Origin: DATJHM01 sp035493895
GTDB taxonomy: Bacteria; Chloroflexota; Ktedonobacteria; Ktedonobacterales; Ktedonobacteraceae
Length of the DNA stretch: 23,341 nt
Assembly: GCA_035493895.1 (NCBI GenBank)
Contig: DATJHM010000123.1
Span: 1 to 23,341, forward strand
Reading direction: 5' to 3'
Position numbers and translations under genes: made by a program. Below are positions 15,235 to 23,341 of the stretch, piece after piece; position 1 is the stretch's first letter, and every line of letters begins with the position of its first letter. The notes beneath the pieces are model-generated. The model worked only from the letters and a program-made list of their open reading frames with translations. It was not told where the DNA came from and did no database searches.

Positions 15235-16827
15235 CTATTCGGGCGTACCCCAGCCACCGCCACCGGGCGAGGAGATAATCAGGCGGTCGCCGGGTTCTGC
15301 CCTGAAACGGGCCTTGCCGGGTAAGATCTGTTCTTCTCCTGCGTGGATCAGGAGATTTTCGCCGCATTGTCCCGCGCTTCCTCCCTGTAAGCCGTAAGGG
15401 GCGAAGCGGCGGCGTTCAGTGAGCAGCGTGACCTCCGTCGGTACCTCGAACGTGATCTCACGTATCAGGCCATCGCCCCCTCGCGCTTTCCCCGCGCCAC
15501 CAGAGCCGTCTCGCAATTGATAGCGCGTGATACGCATCGGGTAGGCGTACTCGAAGGCTTCTATGGGGGTATTGAGGGTATTGCTCATGTGGACATGCAC
15601 GCCAGAGAGTCCATCCAGACCGGGGCGTCCTCCCATGCCTCCGCCCATCGTCTCGTAATAAGCAAAGGGGGTCCCGTTGCGTGGATCAATGCCGCCTGCG
15701 GTGATATTGTTCATCGTGCCCTGGCTGGCTGCCGGGACGACAGTCGGGAGCGCTTGCGCCAGAGCGCCGAAGAGGACATCGACGATACGCTGCGACGTTT
15801 CGACATTCCCCTGGGCCACACCAGCGGGCGGGCGCGCATTCACTACCGATCCCTGCGGCGTGAGCACCGTCACGGGCGCAAATGTGCCGTGATTCATCGG
15901 CGCTTCGCCCTCGATCAGGCAGCGCACAACATAGTACGTCGCCGATTTTGCGACGGCGGCGACCGTGTTAATATTGCCTCGTACCTGCGCGCTGCTGCCC
16001 GTGAAATCAACTGTTATATCGCTGCCATGCACCGTTACGCAGACTGCGATGGTAACGGGTTCATCATCGATGCCATCGCTATCGAGATAATCCGTGAAGC
16101 TATAGGAGCCGTCGGGTATACGCTGAATGGTGTTTCGGGTGATGCGTTCGGCATATGCGATCAGGCCGTCGATGTGGGCCTGGAGGTCGGGGACGCCGTA
16201 GCGATCGACCAGCTCTTGCAGACGTCGAATGGCGGTGCGATTGGCGGCGAGCTGGGCGTCGAGATCACCACGGCGCTCCTCGGGCGTGCGTACATTGCGC
16301 AAGAAGAGGGTGAGTAGCGAGTTCTCGGGCTTGCCCTGACTCCAGAGTTTGAGCGGCGGAATGATCATTCCTTCCTGATAAATTTCGGTTGCGAGCGGCA
16401 TAGAGCCCGGAGACATGCCGCCAATGTCTGAATGATGGGCCCGGTTAGCGGCAAAACCGATGAGCTGTGTTTGACCTGCGGTTTCCACGAAGATGGGGGC
16501 AACCAGCGTGATGTCAGGCAGATGGGTGCCGCCCAGATAGGGATCATTGACGGCGATCATATCTCCGGGGAAAAAGTCGTGAATGGTTGCAAGAATGGCG
16601 GCCACAGAATCGGGCATAGAACCGAGATGGACCGGAATGTGCGCGGCCTGAGCAATCAGGCGTCCCTGCACGTCAAAGAGTGCGCAGGAAAAGTCCCGAC
16701 GTTCCTTAATATTGGGAGAGTAGCTGCTCAACATCAGCACCGTGCCCATCTCTTCCGCCACAGCGTTGAGCGCGCTACGAAAAATCTCCAGCGTGATAGC
16801 CGTAATCCCTTTTTGCAGATCAGCCAT
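15235..16827 (-). CDS. hyuB: Hydantoinase B / 5-oxoprolinase beta-type subunit (HyuB)
   Basis: A 530-residue protein of the HyuB family, of typical length. AVAEEMGTVLMLSSYSPNIKERRDFSCAL near residues 22-50, HIPVHLGSM at 63-71, NDPYLGGTHLPDITLVAPIF at 94-113 and the glycine-rich end SSPGGGGWGTPE are family landmarks. With HyuA it forms an ATP-dependent enzyme opening a cyclic amide, such as N-methylhydantoin, hydantoin or 5-oxoproline. Related complexes instead carboxylate acetone or acetophenone, and the substrate cannot be assigned here. The ATG overlaps the TAA of hyuA in TAATG, so the two are translationally coupled. A possible terminator hairpin follows the stop. Confidence 0.9.
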   Translation of the reverse strand: MADLQKGITAITLEIFRSALNAVAEEMGTVLMLSSYSPNIKERRDFSCALFDVQGRLIAQAAHIPVHLGSMPDSVAAILATIHDFFPGDMIAVNDPYLGGTHLPDITLVAPIFVETAGQTQLIGFAANRAHHSDIGGMSPGSMPLATEIYQEGMIIPPLKLWSQGKPENSLLTLFLRNVRTPEERRGDLDAQLAANRTAIRRLQELVDRYGVPDLQAHIDGLIAYAERITRNTIQRIPDGSYSFTDYLDSDGIDDEPVTIAVCVTVHGSDITVDFTGSSAQVRGNINTVAAVAKSATYYVVRCLIEGEAPMNHGTFAPVTVLTPQGSVVNARPPAGVAQGNVETSQRIVDVLFGALAQALPTVVPAASQGTMNNITAGGIDPRNGTPFAYYETMGGGMGGRPGLDGLSGVHVHMSNTLNTPIEAFEYAYPMRITRYQLRDGSGGAGKARGGDGLIREITFEVPTEVTLLTERRRFAPYGLQGGSAGQCGENLLIHAGEEQILPGKARFRAEPGDRLIISSPGGGGWGTPE

Positions 16828-18833
16828 TATTCCTCTCCTTCCCGGGCTAAGATGAGATTGCCCACTGCATCCACGCGTCCCAGCCAGCCTGGAGGAACGA
16901 CGGTGGTGGTATCGTACTGTGTGATCAGGGCAGGACCTGTGAAAGCGCTTCCTGCGACAAATTGTTCGCGCTGAAATACCGGCACCTCGTCTGCTTCCGG
17001 ACCCGCTGGACCAGAAAAGTATATTGTATGCTTGCCGATCGGGCTCGCTTCTTGTGTTTCCCGTTCCTGCTGGCGTGCAAGTGCAGGATGCTCTGTGCGG
17101 CCGTATCCCTTGAGCCGTACATTGACGATCTGTACTTGCTTGTCAGGATTGCTATAGCCGAAGCGCTGCTCATGGGCTGCGTGGAAGTTCGCGAGAGCCT
17201 CTGTCACGTCGTTCTGCAAAGGGATGGTGAGCTCATAGGATTGGCCGAGATAGCGAATATCCAGATAGGATTCGTGATAGATAGCCTCGGGCGCAAATCC
17301 TTCCTGTTGTAATGCAGTCTGACTCTGCTCCATCAACTCATGAAGAATCGCCGAGATTGGTTGTTGCGCTTCGGCTGGTGCAAGCATGACCGTACGCACA
17401 TAATCTTTGCGCGTATCGGCTACCAGCATGCCGAGGGCCGAGAGGACACCTGGAACGGTGGGGATCAGCACGCGGGGAATACGTAAGGCCGTTGCCAGTT
17501 CGCAGGCATGGAGCGGACCAGCACCGCCGAAGGCCACCAGCGTCATCTGGCGCGGATCAATGCCCCGTTCCACCGAGATCACGCGAATCGCCGCTTCCAT
17601 GTTCGCGTTCACGATACGAATAATGCCCAGCGCAGCTTCTTCAGCGGAACTTTGTAGTTGTTGCGCGATGATTGAGACGGCGTTGTGAGCTGCTGTAGTA
17701 TCTAATGACATGGTGCCACCCAGAAATGCTTCTGGTAGCAGGCGGCCTAAGACGACATTGGCATCGGTAACCGTGGCTTCAATGCCGCCATGAGCATAGG
17801 CAGCCGGTCCCGGCGAAGCGCCAGCCGAGCGCGGTCCCACGCGGAGCGCGCCTCCCGCATCGAACCAGGCAATGCTCCCACCGCCTGCGCCAACGGTATG
17901 AATATCGATCATCGGTAAGCGCGTGGGATAGCTGCCGACCTGTCCCGTCGTCGTCTCCACAATCGCGCCATTGATCAGCGCAACGTCAGTGGATGTGCCG
18001 CCAATATCGATCGTGATGGCCTGGGAGAAGCCAGAAGCCTCGGCCATAAATGCTGCTCCCACCACGCCCGCAGCCGGACCTGAGAGCAGCGTACGCGCCG
18101 CCTCGCGTCTTGCCTGCTGGCTGGAGATCGAGCCGCCATTGGATTGCATGATGCGCAGCACCGTGTGCGCCGGAATGTGCTCCTCCAGGCGTCCGAGATA
18201 GGCACTCATCAGCGGTCCCACATACGCGTTCAAAACAACCGTGCTCGTACGTTCGTACTCGCGAAATTCGGGAAGCACCTCAGAGGAGACGGAGACCGCG
18301 AAACCCCGCGCACGCGCTTTCTCTGCCACTCTGCGTTCATGCGTCGGATTGACAAAGCTGAACAGGAGCGCAATCGCAATCGAGGTAACGCCAGCCGCCG
18401 TAAGTGTATCCAGAGCTTTCTCTATCGTCGCTTCATCGAGCGGAACAAGGATCTCTCCCCGCTCATTGAGACGCTCGACTACTTCCACCCGTTGTTCGCG
18501 TGGCACCAGAGGAGGCACTTTTTGCACCTGTAGATTGTAGAGATGTGGGCGCGTTTGCCGTGCTATTTCCAGGATATCGCGGAAGCCAGCGGTCGTGATC
18601 AGGCCAGTAGTGACGCCTTTGCGTTCAAGCACCGCATTGGTCGCTACGGTAGAGCCATGCACGATCACGCTGGATTGGTCGAGGAGACCCAGCTGTTCAA
18701 GCGCATGTAAAATGGCACGGGAGGGATCGTCTGGCGTCGAGAGAAGCTTGTGGATCGTCAATGTTCCTTCGCGAAAAATGGTCAGATCGGTGAAGGTGCC
18801 GCCAGTATCGATGCCAATGAAAAGATGGGGCAT
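16827..18833 (-). CDS. hyuA: Hydantoinase A / 5-oxoprolinase alpha-type subunit (HyuA)
   Basis: A 668-residue cytoplasmic protein of the HyuA family. GIDTGGTFTDLTIF at residues 7-20 is the N-terminal ATP-binding phosphate loop of the actin-like ATPase fold. The motifs HGSTVATNAVLERKG (59-73), SGPAAGVVGA (251-260) and IDIGGTSTDVALI (275-287) follow in the usual order. It activates the cyclic amide with ATP for opening by the HyuB partner. The ATG at 18833 has AAGGAG about eight bases upstream, and a TATAAT lies about 80 bases before it on the same strand. It is divergent from the aminotransferase, which may act on the amino acid released. The natural substrate is unknown; 5-oxoproline, N-methylhydantoin and carbamoyl-amino-acid routes are all possible. 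Confidence 0.9.
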   Translation of the reverse strand: MPHLFIGIDTGGTFTDLTIFREGTLTIHKLLSTPDDPSRAILHALEQLGLLDQSSVIVHGSTVATNAVLERKGVTTGLITTAGFRDILEIARQTRPHLYNLQVQKVPPLVPREQRVEVVERLNERGEILVPLDEATIEKALDTLTAAGVTSIAIALLFSFVNPTHERRVAEKARARGFAVSVSSEVLPEFREYERTSTVVLNAYVGPLMSAYLGRLEEHIPAHTVLRIMQSNGGSISSQQARREAARTLLSGPAAGVVGAAFMAEASGFSQAITIDIGGTSTDVALINGAIVETTTGQVGSYPTRLPMIDIHTVGAGGGSIAWFDAGGALRVGPRSAGASPGPAAYAHGGIEATVTDANVVLGRLLPEAFLGGTMSLDTTAAHNAVSIIAQQLQSSAEEAALGIIRIVNANMEAAIRVISVERGIDPRQMTLVAFGGAGPLHACELATALRIPRVLIPTVPGVLSALGMLVADTRKDYVRTVMLAPAEAQQPISAILHELMEQSQTALQQEGFAPEAIYHESYLDIRYLGQSYELTIPLQNDVTEALANFHAAHEQRFGYSNPDKQVQIVNVRLKGYGRTEHPALARQQERETQEASPIGKHTIYFSGPAGPEADEVPVFQREQFVAGSAFTGPALITQYDTTTVVPPGWLGRVDAVGNLILAREGEE

Positions 18834-18910
18834 GAAAACGCTCCTTATCCTGGTTCGTAATGGTTTCTATCATTGGGCCCGAAAAAAGAAGATGGTCGAT
18901 TCCTTGCTCT

Positions 18911-18916
18911 ATTATA
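18911..18916 (-). promoter_or_regulatory. Putative -10 element of the hyuAB operon
   Basis: On the minus strand the bases are TATAAT, a perfect -10 box, which would put the transcription start near 18904 and give a leader of about 70 nt before the hyuA ATG. No good -35 is present at 16-18 bases, so an activator may be needed. Confidence 0.45.
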
Positions 18917-19024
18917 TCTTAGCAAAAGAAGCGAGCGTAAATCTTCTGTGGGTAAACGTGCGGAGTTTGCCGCTTATTTCTTTGTATTTGACATTGGCCT
19001 GCATAAATTCCCTTGATTGCCCCC

Positions 19025-19053
19025 TAGACAGAAAGGCAGATCTGCTCTACAGT
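19025..19053 (+). promoter_or_regulatory. Putative promoter of the aminotransferase gene
   Basis: TAGACA (5 of 6 to the -35 consensus), a 17-base spacer and TACAGT (4 of 6 to the -10 consensus). Transcription would start near 19060, about 87 bases before the ATG. Moderate match only. Confidence 0.35.
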
Positions 19054-19146
19054 TATTAGCATTGGCTATTTTTTATTGAAGATCCTACCGAAGCCAGAGC
19101 TTTCTAGCGCAATGACTTTTTTAGAGAGAGAGGGAAGCATAAAAAC

Positions 19147-20379
19147 ATGCAAATAGAGTGGGAGCAGCGTTATGCACAGCGTGTCAAACAGATGCAGGGA
19201 TCGGCAATTCGCGAATTGTTGAAGGTGACGGAGATACCCGGTACCATATCTCTGGCAGGAGGATTGCCCGCGGCAGAAATTTTTCCCGTCAAAGAGGTCG
19301 CCGCCGCGACCCAGCGTATTCTTGAGCGCAATGGTGTGCAGGCTCTGCAATATGGAGCGACCGAAGGGTATACGCCGTTGCGTGAGATGATTGCAGCGAA
19401 TTGCAGACGCGACGGGCTACCTGTCACAATAGATAACATTCTCATCGTTTCTGGCTCACAGCAAGGGTTGGACCTGCTGGCAAAGATTATGATCGATCCG
19501 GGCGATCCCTTATTAGTAGAGTCGCCTACCTATATGGGCGCGTTGCAGGCTTTCAATGCCTACGAGCCTTCCTATGTTGCGGTTCGCTCGGATGAGGATG
19601 GTATCGTTACCGATGAACTGGAGCAGGGATTACAGAAGCAGCCGAAATTTATTTATGCGCTGCCCAATTTCCAGAATCCGACAGGCGTGACCTTCACGCT
19701 GGAGAGGCGACGGAAGCTCGTTGAAATGGCAGGACGCTATGGGGTACCGATCCTCGAGGATGATCCGTACTCCGAGCTACGTTTCGAGGGCGAACAACTG
19801 CCATCACTCTTGCAACTGGAGAACGAGCGGCAGCAGGCGATCCAGGGGAATCAAGCATATGAGGGGAACGTTATTCAGCTAAAAACCTTCTCGAAGGTGC
19901 TCACGCCAGGCCTGCGTCTGGGCTGGGTGGTTGCTCCGAGCGACATCATCGGCAAACTGGTGCTGGCCAAGCAGGGTGCAGATCTGCATACCTCGACCCT
20001 GAATCAGTTAATTGCCTATGAGATCGCCCGTGAAGGGTTTCTGGAAGAGCATGTGCACATCATTCGGCAGACCTATCTTGAGCGGCGCAATGCGATGCTG
20101 GCGGCACTTGATGAGTATTTCCCCGACAACGTGACCTGGACGCATCCTCAGGGTGGCATGTTTTTGTGGGTAACGGTGCCAGAAGGGATTGATAGCGCCC
20201 AATTGCTGAAAGATGCTCTGGAATATCAGATCGCGTTTGTGCCAGGAGCGGCCTTCCATCCCGCCGGTGGTGGGGCAAATACGATGCGTTTAAGCTTTTC
20301 TGGTGCAGCCCCTGAGCGCATTGAAGAAGGAATCAGACGCCTGGGTCGCCTGTTGCATACCAGGCTATTGCGAGCTTGA
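19147..20379 (+). CDS. PLP-dependent aminotransferase, fold type I (2-aminoadipate/aromatic type)
   Basis: A 410-residue cytoplasmic enzyme of the class I/II aminotransferases, closest in look to the LysN/AadAT-type group. LAGGLPAAEIFP (36-47) is the typical N-terminal substrate loop. PNFQNPTG (173-180) has the cofactor-binding Asn177, ILEDDPYSELRF (202-213) the cofactor-binding Asp and Tyr, LKTFSKVLTPGLRLGW (245-260) the catalytic Lys250, and MRLSFSG the carboxylate-binding Arg381. It moves an amino group between an amino acid and a 2-oxo acid; the donor could be 2-aminoadipate, an aromatic or a branched-chain amino acid. It has no HTH domain, so it is not a GntR/MocR regulator. An AGAGAGAGGGAAG lies upstream of the ATG at 19147 with rather long spacing. 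It is divergent from hyuAB. Confidence 0.92.
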   Translation: MQIEWEQRYAQRVKQMQGSAIRELLKVTEIPGTISLAGGLPAAEIFPVKEVAAATQRILERNGVQALQYGATEGYTPLREMIAANCRRDGLPVTIDNILIVSGSQQGLDLLAKIMIDPGDPLLVESPTYMGALQAFNAYEPSYVAVRSDEDGIVTDELEQGLQKQPKFIYALPNFQNPTGVTFTLERRRKLVEMAGRYGVPILEDDPYSELRFEGEQLPSLLQLENERQQAIQGNQAYEGNVIQLKTFSKVLTPGLRLGWVVAPSDIIGKLVLAKQGADLHTSTLNQLIAYEIAREGFLEEHVHIIRQTYLERRNAMLAALDEYFPDNVTWTHPQGGMFLWVTVPEGIDSAQLLKDALEYQIAFVPGAAFHPAGGGANTMRLSFSGAAPERIEEGIRRLGRLLHTRLLRA

Positions 20380-20473
20380 TAATGCTATAAAGGATAGAGA
20401 GACTTTTTGCTCTAGTCGAGAAGGAGTTTTATGGCATAATTTTACAAAAAGATAAGCAAGAAAAAGTGCCTTA

Positions 20474-20502
20474 TTGATTTCATTTGTCTGTTCAGTTATA
20501 CT
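20474..20502 (+). promoter_or_regulatory. Putative sigma-70-type promoter of the LevR-like gene
   Basis: TTGATT (20474-20479), a 17-base spacer and TATACT (20497-20502). These match 4 of 6 and 5 of 6 of the consensus boxes. Transcription would start near 20509, about 40 bases before the GTG start at 20549. The regulator would thus have its own promoter, separate from the aminotransferase. Confidence 0.55.
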
Positions 20503-20548
20503 ATGATTCTGTGTACCGCTGGGAAAACCTTCATCGAAGGAAGATTTC

Positions 20549-23341
20549 GTGTATCGTAAGGATCGCGTTCTTGAGGCGTTACGCTCTCTGTGTGTCCAAC
20601 AGACGACACGACGAGGCAGAGTGCGTCGCCATGCGGGCTTCAGTGCAGAAGAAGTTGCAGCCATCATTGATATTGACCGTACAAATGCCAGCAGGGATCT
20701 CAACCTTCTCGCACAGGAAGGCATGGTTGAACGGATTCCTGGGCGGCCAGTATTGTTTGTAGTGAAGGCTCCACTACCAGGTATCAGTCCTCTTCAAGTG
20801 AGAGGATTGGCTCGAGGGGAGATCTCGGGAGATGCTGTTGCTGTGCTCTCGCCCCAGAAAACTGAACAAGCGCCAATCATCTCTGCATCAGTCCAATCGG
20901 GAGCTGTTGTTACCAGTTTTGAAACATTAATCGGGCACAATGATGGGTTGAAAGTAGCTGTGCAGCAGGCGAAAGCTGCTATCCTCTATCCACCACGTGG
21001 CCTGCATACATTGCTGTATGGGCCAAGTGGTGTCGGTAAGACCACGATTGCACGCCTGATGCATGCCTTCGCGATCGAACAGAACGCGCTACCACCGGAT
21101 GCCCCGTTTATCAGTTTCAATTGCGCTGATTATACCGGGAATCCGCAGCTGTTGCTTGCTCATCTCTTTGGGGTGGTGAGCGATGGGTCGGTGGAGGGGG
21201 AGACGAAGCAGAAGGGCCTGGTAGAACAGGCAAATCGAGGGGTCCTTTTTCTCGACGAAGTCCATCGTCTGCCTCCTGAGGGGCAGGAGATGCTCTTTTA
21301 TTTAATGGATCACGAGCGCTTTCGGCGTATCGGCGATGTACAGGAGCGGCATTCTTCTCTGCTCTTGCTTGCTGCAACCACTGAAGATCCCCATACTGCG
21401 CTTTTACCTACGTTTCGGCGGCGTATCCCTATGCTCATTACACTGCCTCGTCTCGAAGAGCGTACGTTGACCGAGCGCTACGAACTGCTGCGTGCGTTTT
21501 TCACGACTGAGTGCTCCACAATTGGGACGAACATTCATATTGCGCCCCAGGCATTGCGCGCTTTCCTGCTCTACGAGTGTCCCGGCAATATCGGGCAATT
21601 GCGCACTGATGTACAACTGGTCTGTGCTCGCGCGTATCTTGATTATCATACGACGAAGCAGACAGAACTACAGATACGCATGGACATTCTCCCGGAATAT
21701 ATTCATCGCGGCCTTTTGCGTACCGCAGAGCTGCAACGGACGCTTGCTCCAGTGCAACAGATTTTGCAGGCGACGCATATTTTTACGCCGACGGGCCTCA
21801 GTTTGAATAGTACGCTGGAAGCGACACACAATGTCTATGAATCGCTCAATGCGGAACTGCTGGCGCTACGCAATAGTGGCTTGCCCGAGCACGAGATCAA
21901 TAAAATCTTGCAGCTCGATATCCAGCGCTATTTCCAGTATTTCGCCGATACCGTCTCGTGGGAAAGCTCACCGACCGGGTCAAGTCTGGTCGAAGAGCGG
22001 ATTTTACGCGTCGCACAATTTATCATCCAGCTTGCGGAAGAGCATCTGCAACGCACCTTTTCGCCGAAGCTGGCCCTGGTGTTATCGCTGCACCTTTCCA
22101 GTGCAGTCGAGTATGCGGCCCTCGGGCGTCAATTGACGATGTCGATGATGCAATCCGTGCAGCAAACCTATCCAAATGAATATGCAGTGGCTCAGCTCGC
22201 GCTGCAACATATCCAGAAGGTATTGAAGGTGACATTGCCCGAGAGCGAAGCCGATGTTATTGCTGTGCTTTTCGCTCATGCTGATGTCCTTTTGAATAGC
22301 AAGCAAATTTCCGTTGGCATTGTGCTGGCGGCGCATGGGCATGGGGTAGCGTCCGGTCTGGCTGAACTGGCGAATACATTGATGGGGGTAAACGCAATCT
22401 CCTGGGTAGAGCTACCTCTGGATCAGCCAACAGAAGAATTATTGTTGCAGGTAGAGCAGAGTGTGTACAGCGCGGACCAGGGGTGTGGCGTGTTGTTGCT
22501 CGTCGATTTCACTTCATTGTTGTCATTGGAAGAGCGCATCAAGCAGCGCACCGGGATCCATGTGCGTGCGGTAGCTGGCGTGTGCGCGCCTCTGGTGGTG
22601 GATGCATTGCGTAGAGCGCAACGTGCTGATGAGATCGATCTGGATCAGATTGCGACCGATCTGGCGCTATTTCGTGCTACCAATGAGCTGTATGTCACCA
22701 GAGGAGGCATATCTTCCTCTTTGCTGGTAAGCAAGGAACCACCTGTACCTTTCGCCACTTCAGGACAGGGAGAGCGCGTATTATTATCGGTCTGCCTGAC
22801 TGGATACGGAAGCGCCACCAAGATTGCGGAACTGCTGGAAGAGCGTTTGCCTGATTTGTCGCGGCAGGGCGTAGAGATCATGTGTATGGATGTCAGTCTT
22901 TCGGAGAAGGATGAGAGTGAGGTGCGGTATCTTGTCGGCGGTCGTCAGGTCGTGGCGGTCGTGGGCACGGTGAATCCGCATCTGGAGGGGTATCCCTTTA
23001 TTTCGCTTTCGGAGATCCTTTTTAGAGATGGCCTCACCAGACTGCGTATGTTTCTGGGTGAGACGCTGATCGATCCGGCATTCCTGAGTCCCACACTCTA
23101 TTCGCCTCAGGTCTATCCTTTGATGACGCCGCGCGCCGATCTCTTACGTGAGCTTGCGCATACATTAAGCCAGCGGTTATTGTTCCTCAACCCGGTGCGG
23201 GCGTTGCCGTTAATCCAACAGGCGATCGAACAGATAGAGCATGAGGTTGGAGAGACGTTTGATATTGATGTGCTGGCAGGTCTTTTGTTGCACTTAATCT
23301 GTGTGTTGGAGCAGGGGAGTGAGGGGGTAAGGGCGATCCAC
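20549..23341 (+). CDS. LevR-family AAA+/PRD/PTS-domain transcriptional regulator, 3' end cut by the window
   Basis: An open frame of 931 codons runs off the right edge. The GTG start has AAGGAA six bases upstream. Domain order is that of LevR-type activators. A winged HTH lies at about 31-72 (FSAEEVAAIIDIDRTNASRD, GRPVLF). The AAA+ ATPase has Walker A GPSGVGKT (158-165) and Walker B LFLDEVHRLPPEGQEM (D236-E237). PRD1 has H515 and H577. An EIIA-mannose-like domain has AAHGHG (H596), and an EIIB-like domain has SVCLTGYGSA (C749). The start of PRD2 has H915. The histidines and Cys are sites that the PTS phosphorylates in relatives, linking sugar supply to transcription. In the place of the sigma-54-contacting GAFTGA loop there is GSVEGE (213-218), so it may not work as a normal sigma-54 activator. 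The target genes are not visible; no PTS transporter is in the window. Confidence 0.9.
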   Translation, partial: MYRKDRVLEALRSLCVQQTTRRGRVRRHAGFSAEEVAAIIDIDRTNASRDLNLLAQEGMVERIPGRPVLFVVKAPLPGISPLQVRGLARGEISGDAVAVLSPQKTEQAPIISASVQSGAVVTSFETLIGHNDGLKVAVQQAKAAILYPPRGLHTLLYGPSGVGKTTIARLMHAFAIEQNALPPDAPFISFNCADYTGNPQLLLAHLFGVVSDGSVEGETKQKGLVEQANRGVLFLDEVHRLPPEGQEMLFYLMDHERFRRIGDVQERHSSLLLLAATTEDPHTALLPTFRRRIPMLITLPRLEERTLTERYELLRAFFTTECSTIGTNIHIAPQALRAFLLYECPGNIGQLRTDVQLVCARAYLDYHTTKQTELQIRMDILPEYIHRGLLRTAELQRTLAPVQQILQATHIFTPTGLSLNSTLEATHNVYESLNAELLALRNSGLPEHEINKILQLDIQRYFQYFADTVSWESSPTGSSLVEERILRVAQFIIQLAEEHLQRTFSPKLALVLSLHLSSAVEYAALGRQLTMSMMQSVQQTYPNEYAVAQLALQHIQKVLKVTLPESEADVIAVLFAHADVLLNSKQISVGIVLAAHGHGVASGLAELANTLMGVNAISWVELPLDQPTEELLLQVEQSVYSADQGCGVLLLVDFTSLLSLEERIKQRTGIHVRAVAGVCAPLVVDALRRAQRADEIDLDQIATDLALFRATNELYVTRGGISSSLLVSKEPPVPFATSGQGERVLLSVCLTGYGSATKIAELLEERLPDLSRQGVEIMCMDVSLSEKDESEVRYLVGGRQVVAVVGTVNPHLEGYPFISLSEILFRDGLTRLRMFLGETLIDPAFLSPTLYSPQVYPLMTPRADLLRELAHTLSQRLLFLNPVRALPLIQQAIEQIEHEVGETFDIDVLAGLLLHLICVLEQGSEGVRAIH

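Larger units (their letters stand above)
18834..19146. other. Divergent intergenic region between hyuA and the aminotransferase
   Basis: This 313-base stretch has no convincing gene. It carries a minus-strand -10 box (18911-18916) for hyuA and a plus-strand promoter candidate (19025-19053) for the aminotransferase. A consensus TTGACA at 18988-18993 has no matching -10 at normal spacing. The arrangement would allow shared control of both directions. Confidence 0.5.

Noticed and set aside
15517..16317. Open plus-strand frame of 266 codons inside hyuB
   Set aside because: It runs antisense to the clearly coding hyuB gene. Long opposite-strand frames are common there because of codon bias.
18988..18993. 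Consensus TTGACA as a -35 for the aminotransferase
   Set aside because: No -10-like hexamer is found 15-19 bases downstream, so a different promoter (19025-19053) is preferred.
20380..20473. Terminator after the aminotransferase
   Set aside because: I found only a short AGAG/CTCT pairing and no T-run; not enough to call a terminator.

Overview
The window looks like bacterial chromosome with ordinary gene density. Genes are near 50% G+C, Shine-Dalgarno sequences are clear, and GTG or TTG starts are common. I saw no rRNA, tRNA, CRISPR array or insertion sequence. The gene mix suggests a soil-type bacterium: a large surface-polysaccharide operon, hydantoinase/oxoprolinase genes and a LevR-type PTS regulator. 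Chloroflexota of the Ktedonobacteria kind is my best guess. That is an inference from style and gene content, not something shown by a marker gene.

Layout. (1) 1-1439: a possible gene fragment leaving the left edge, a nucleotidyltransferase of the aminoglycoside adenylyltransferase type (+), and a Nudix hydrolase (-) whose end overlaps it. (2) 1779-3221: an exported GH5 mannanase-like glycoside hydrolase (+), converging on the polysaccharide operon. (3) 14707 down to 3201, all on the minus strand: ten genes, tightly spaced or overlapping. In transcription order they are a polyprenyl-phosphate sugar synthase-like GT2, a GT2, two GT4 enzymes, a GT-C-like membrane protein, a DUF1616-like membrane protein, a GT2, a polysaccharide deacetylase, a GT2, and a Wzx/MATE-type flippase. 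Three of the GT2 proteins are paralogues. A good sigma-70-type promoter lies in an A+T-rich stretch upstream (14934-14961), followed by a leader of about 220 nt with a palindrome and direct repeats. (4) 18833 down to 15235: hyuA and hyuB-like genes, overlapping by one base. (5) 19147-20379 (+): a fold-type I aminotransferase, divergent from hyuA. (6) 20549 to the right edge (+): a large LevR-family AAA+/PRD regulator, cut off by the window.

How the genes may work together. The operon has the parts for building a lipid-linked glycan on the inner face of the membrane (GT2 and GT4 enzymes), making a lipid-phosphate sugar donor (first gene), adding sugar from it on the outer face (GT-C-like protein), deacetylating, and flipping the product across the membrane. 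The GH5 enzyme could trim or degrade a mannan-like product. HyuAB and the aminotransferase may form an amino-acid or cyclic-amide utilisation group. The regulator shows a complete LevR domain order, but its sigma-54 contact loop is degenerate and no PTS genes are in view.
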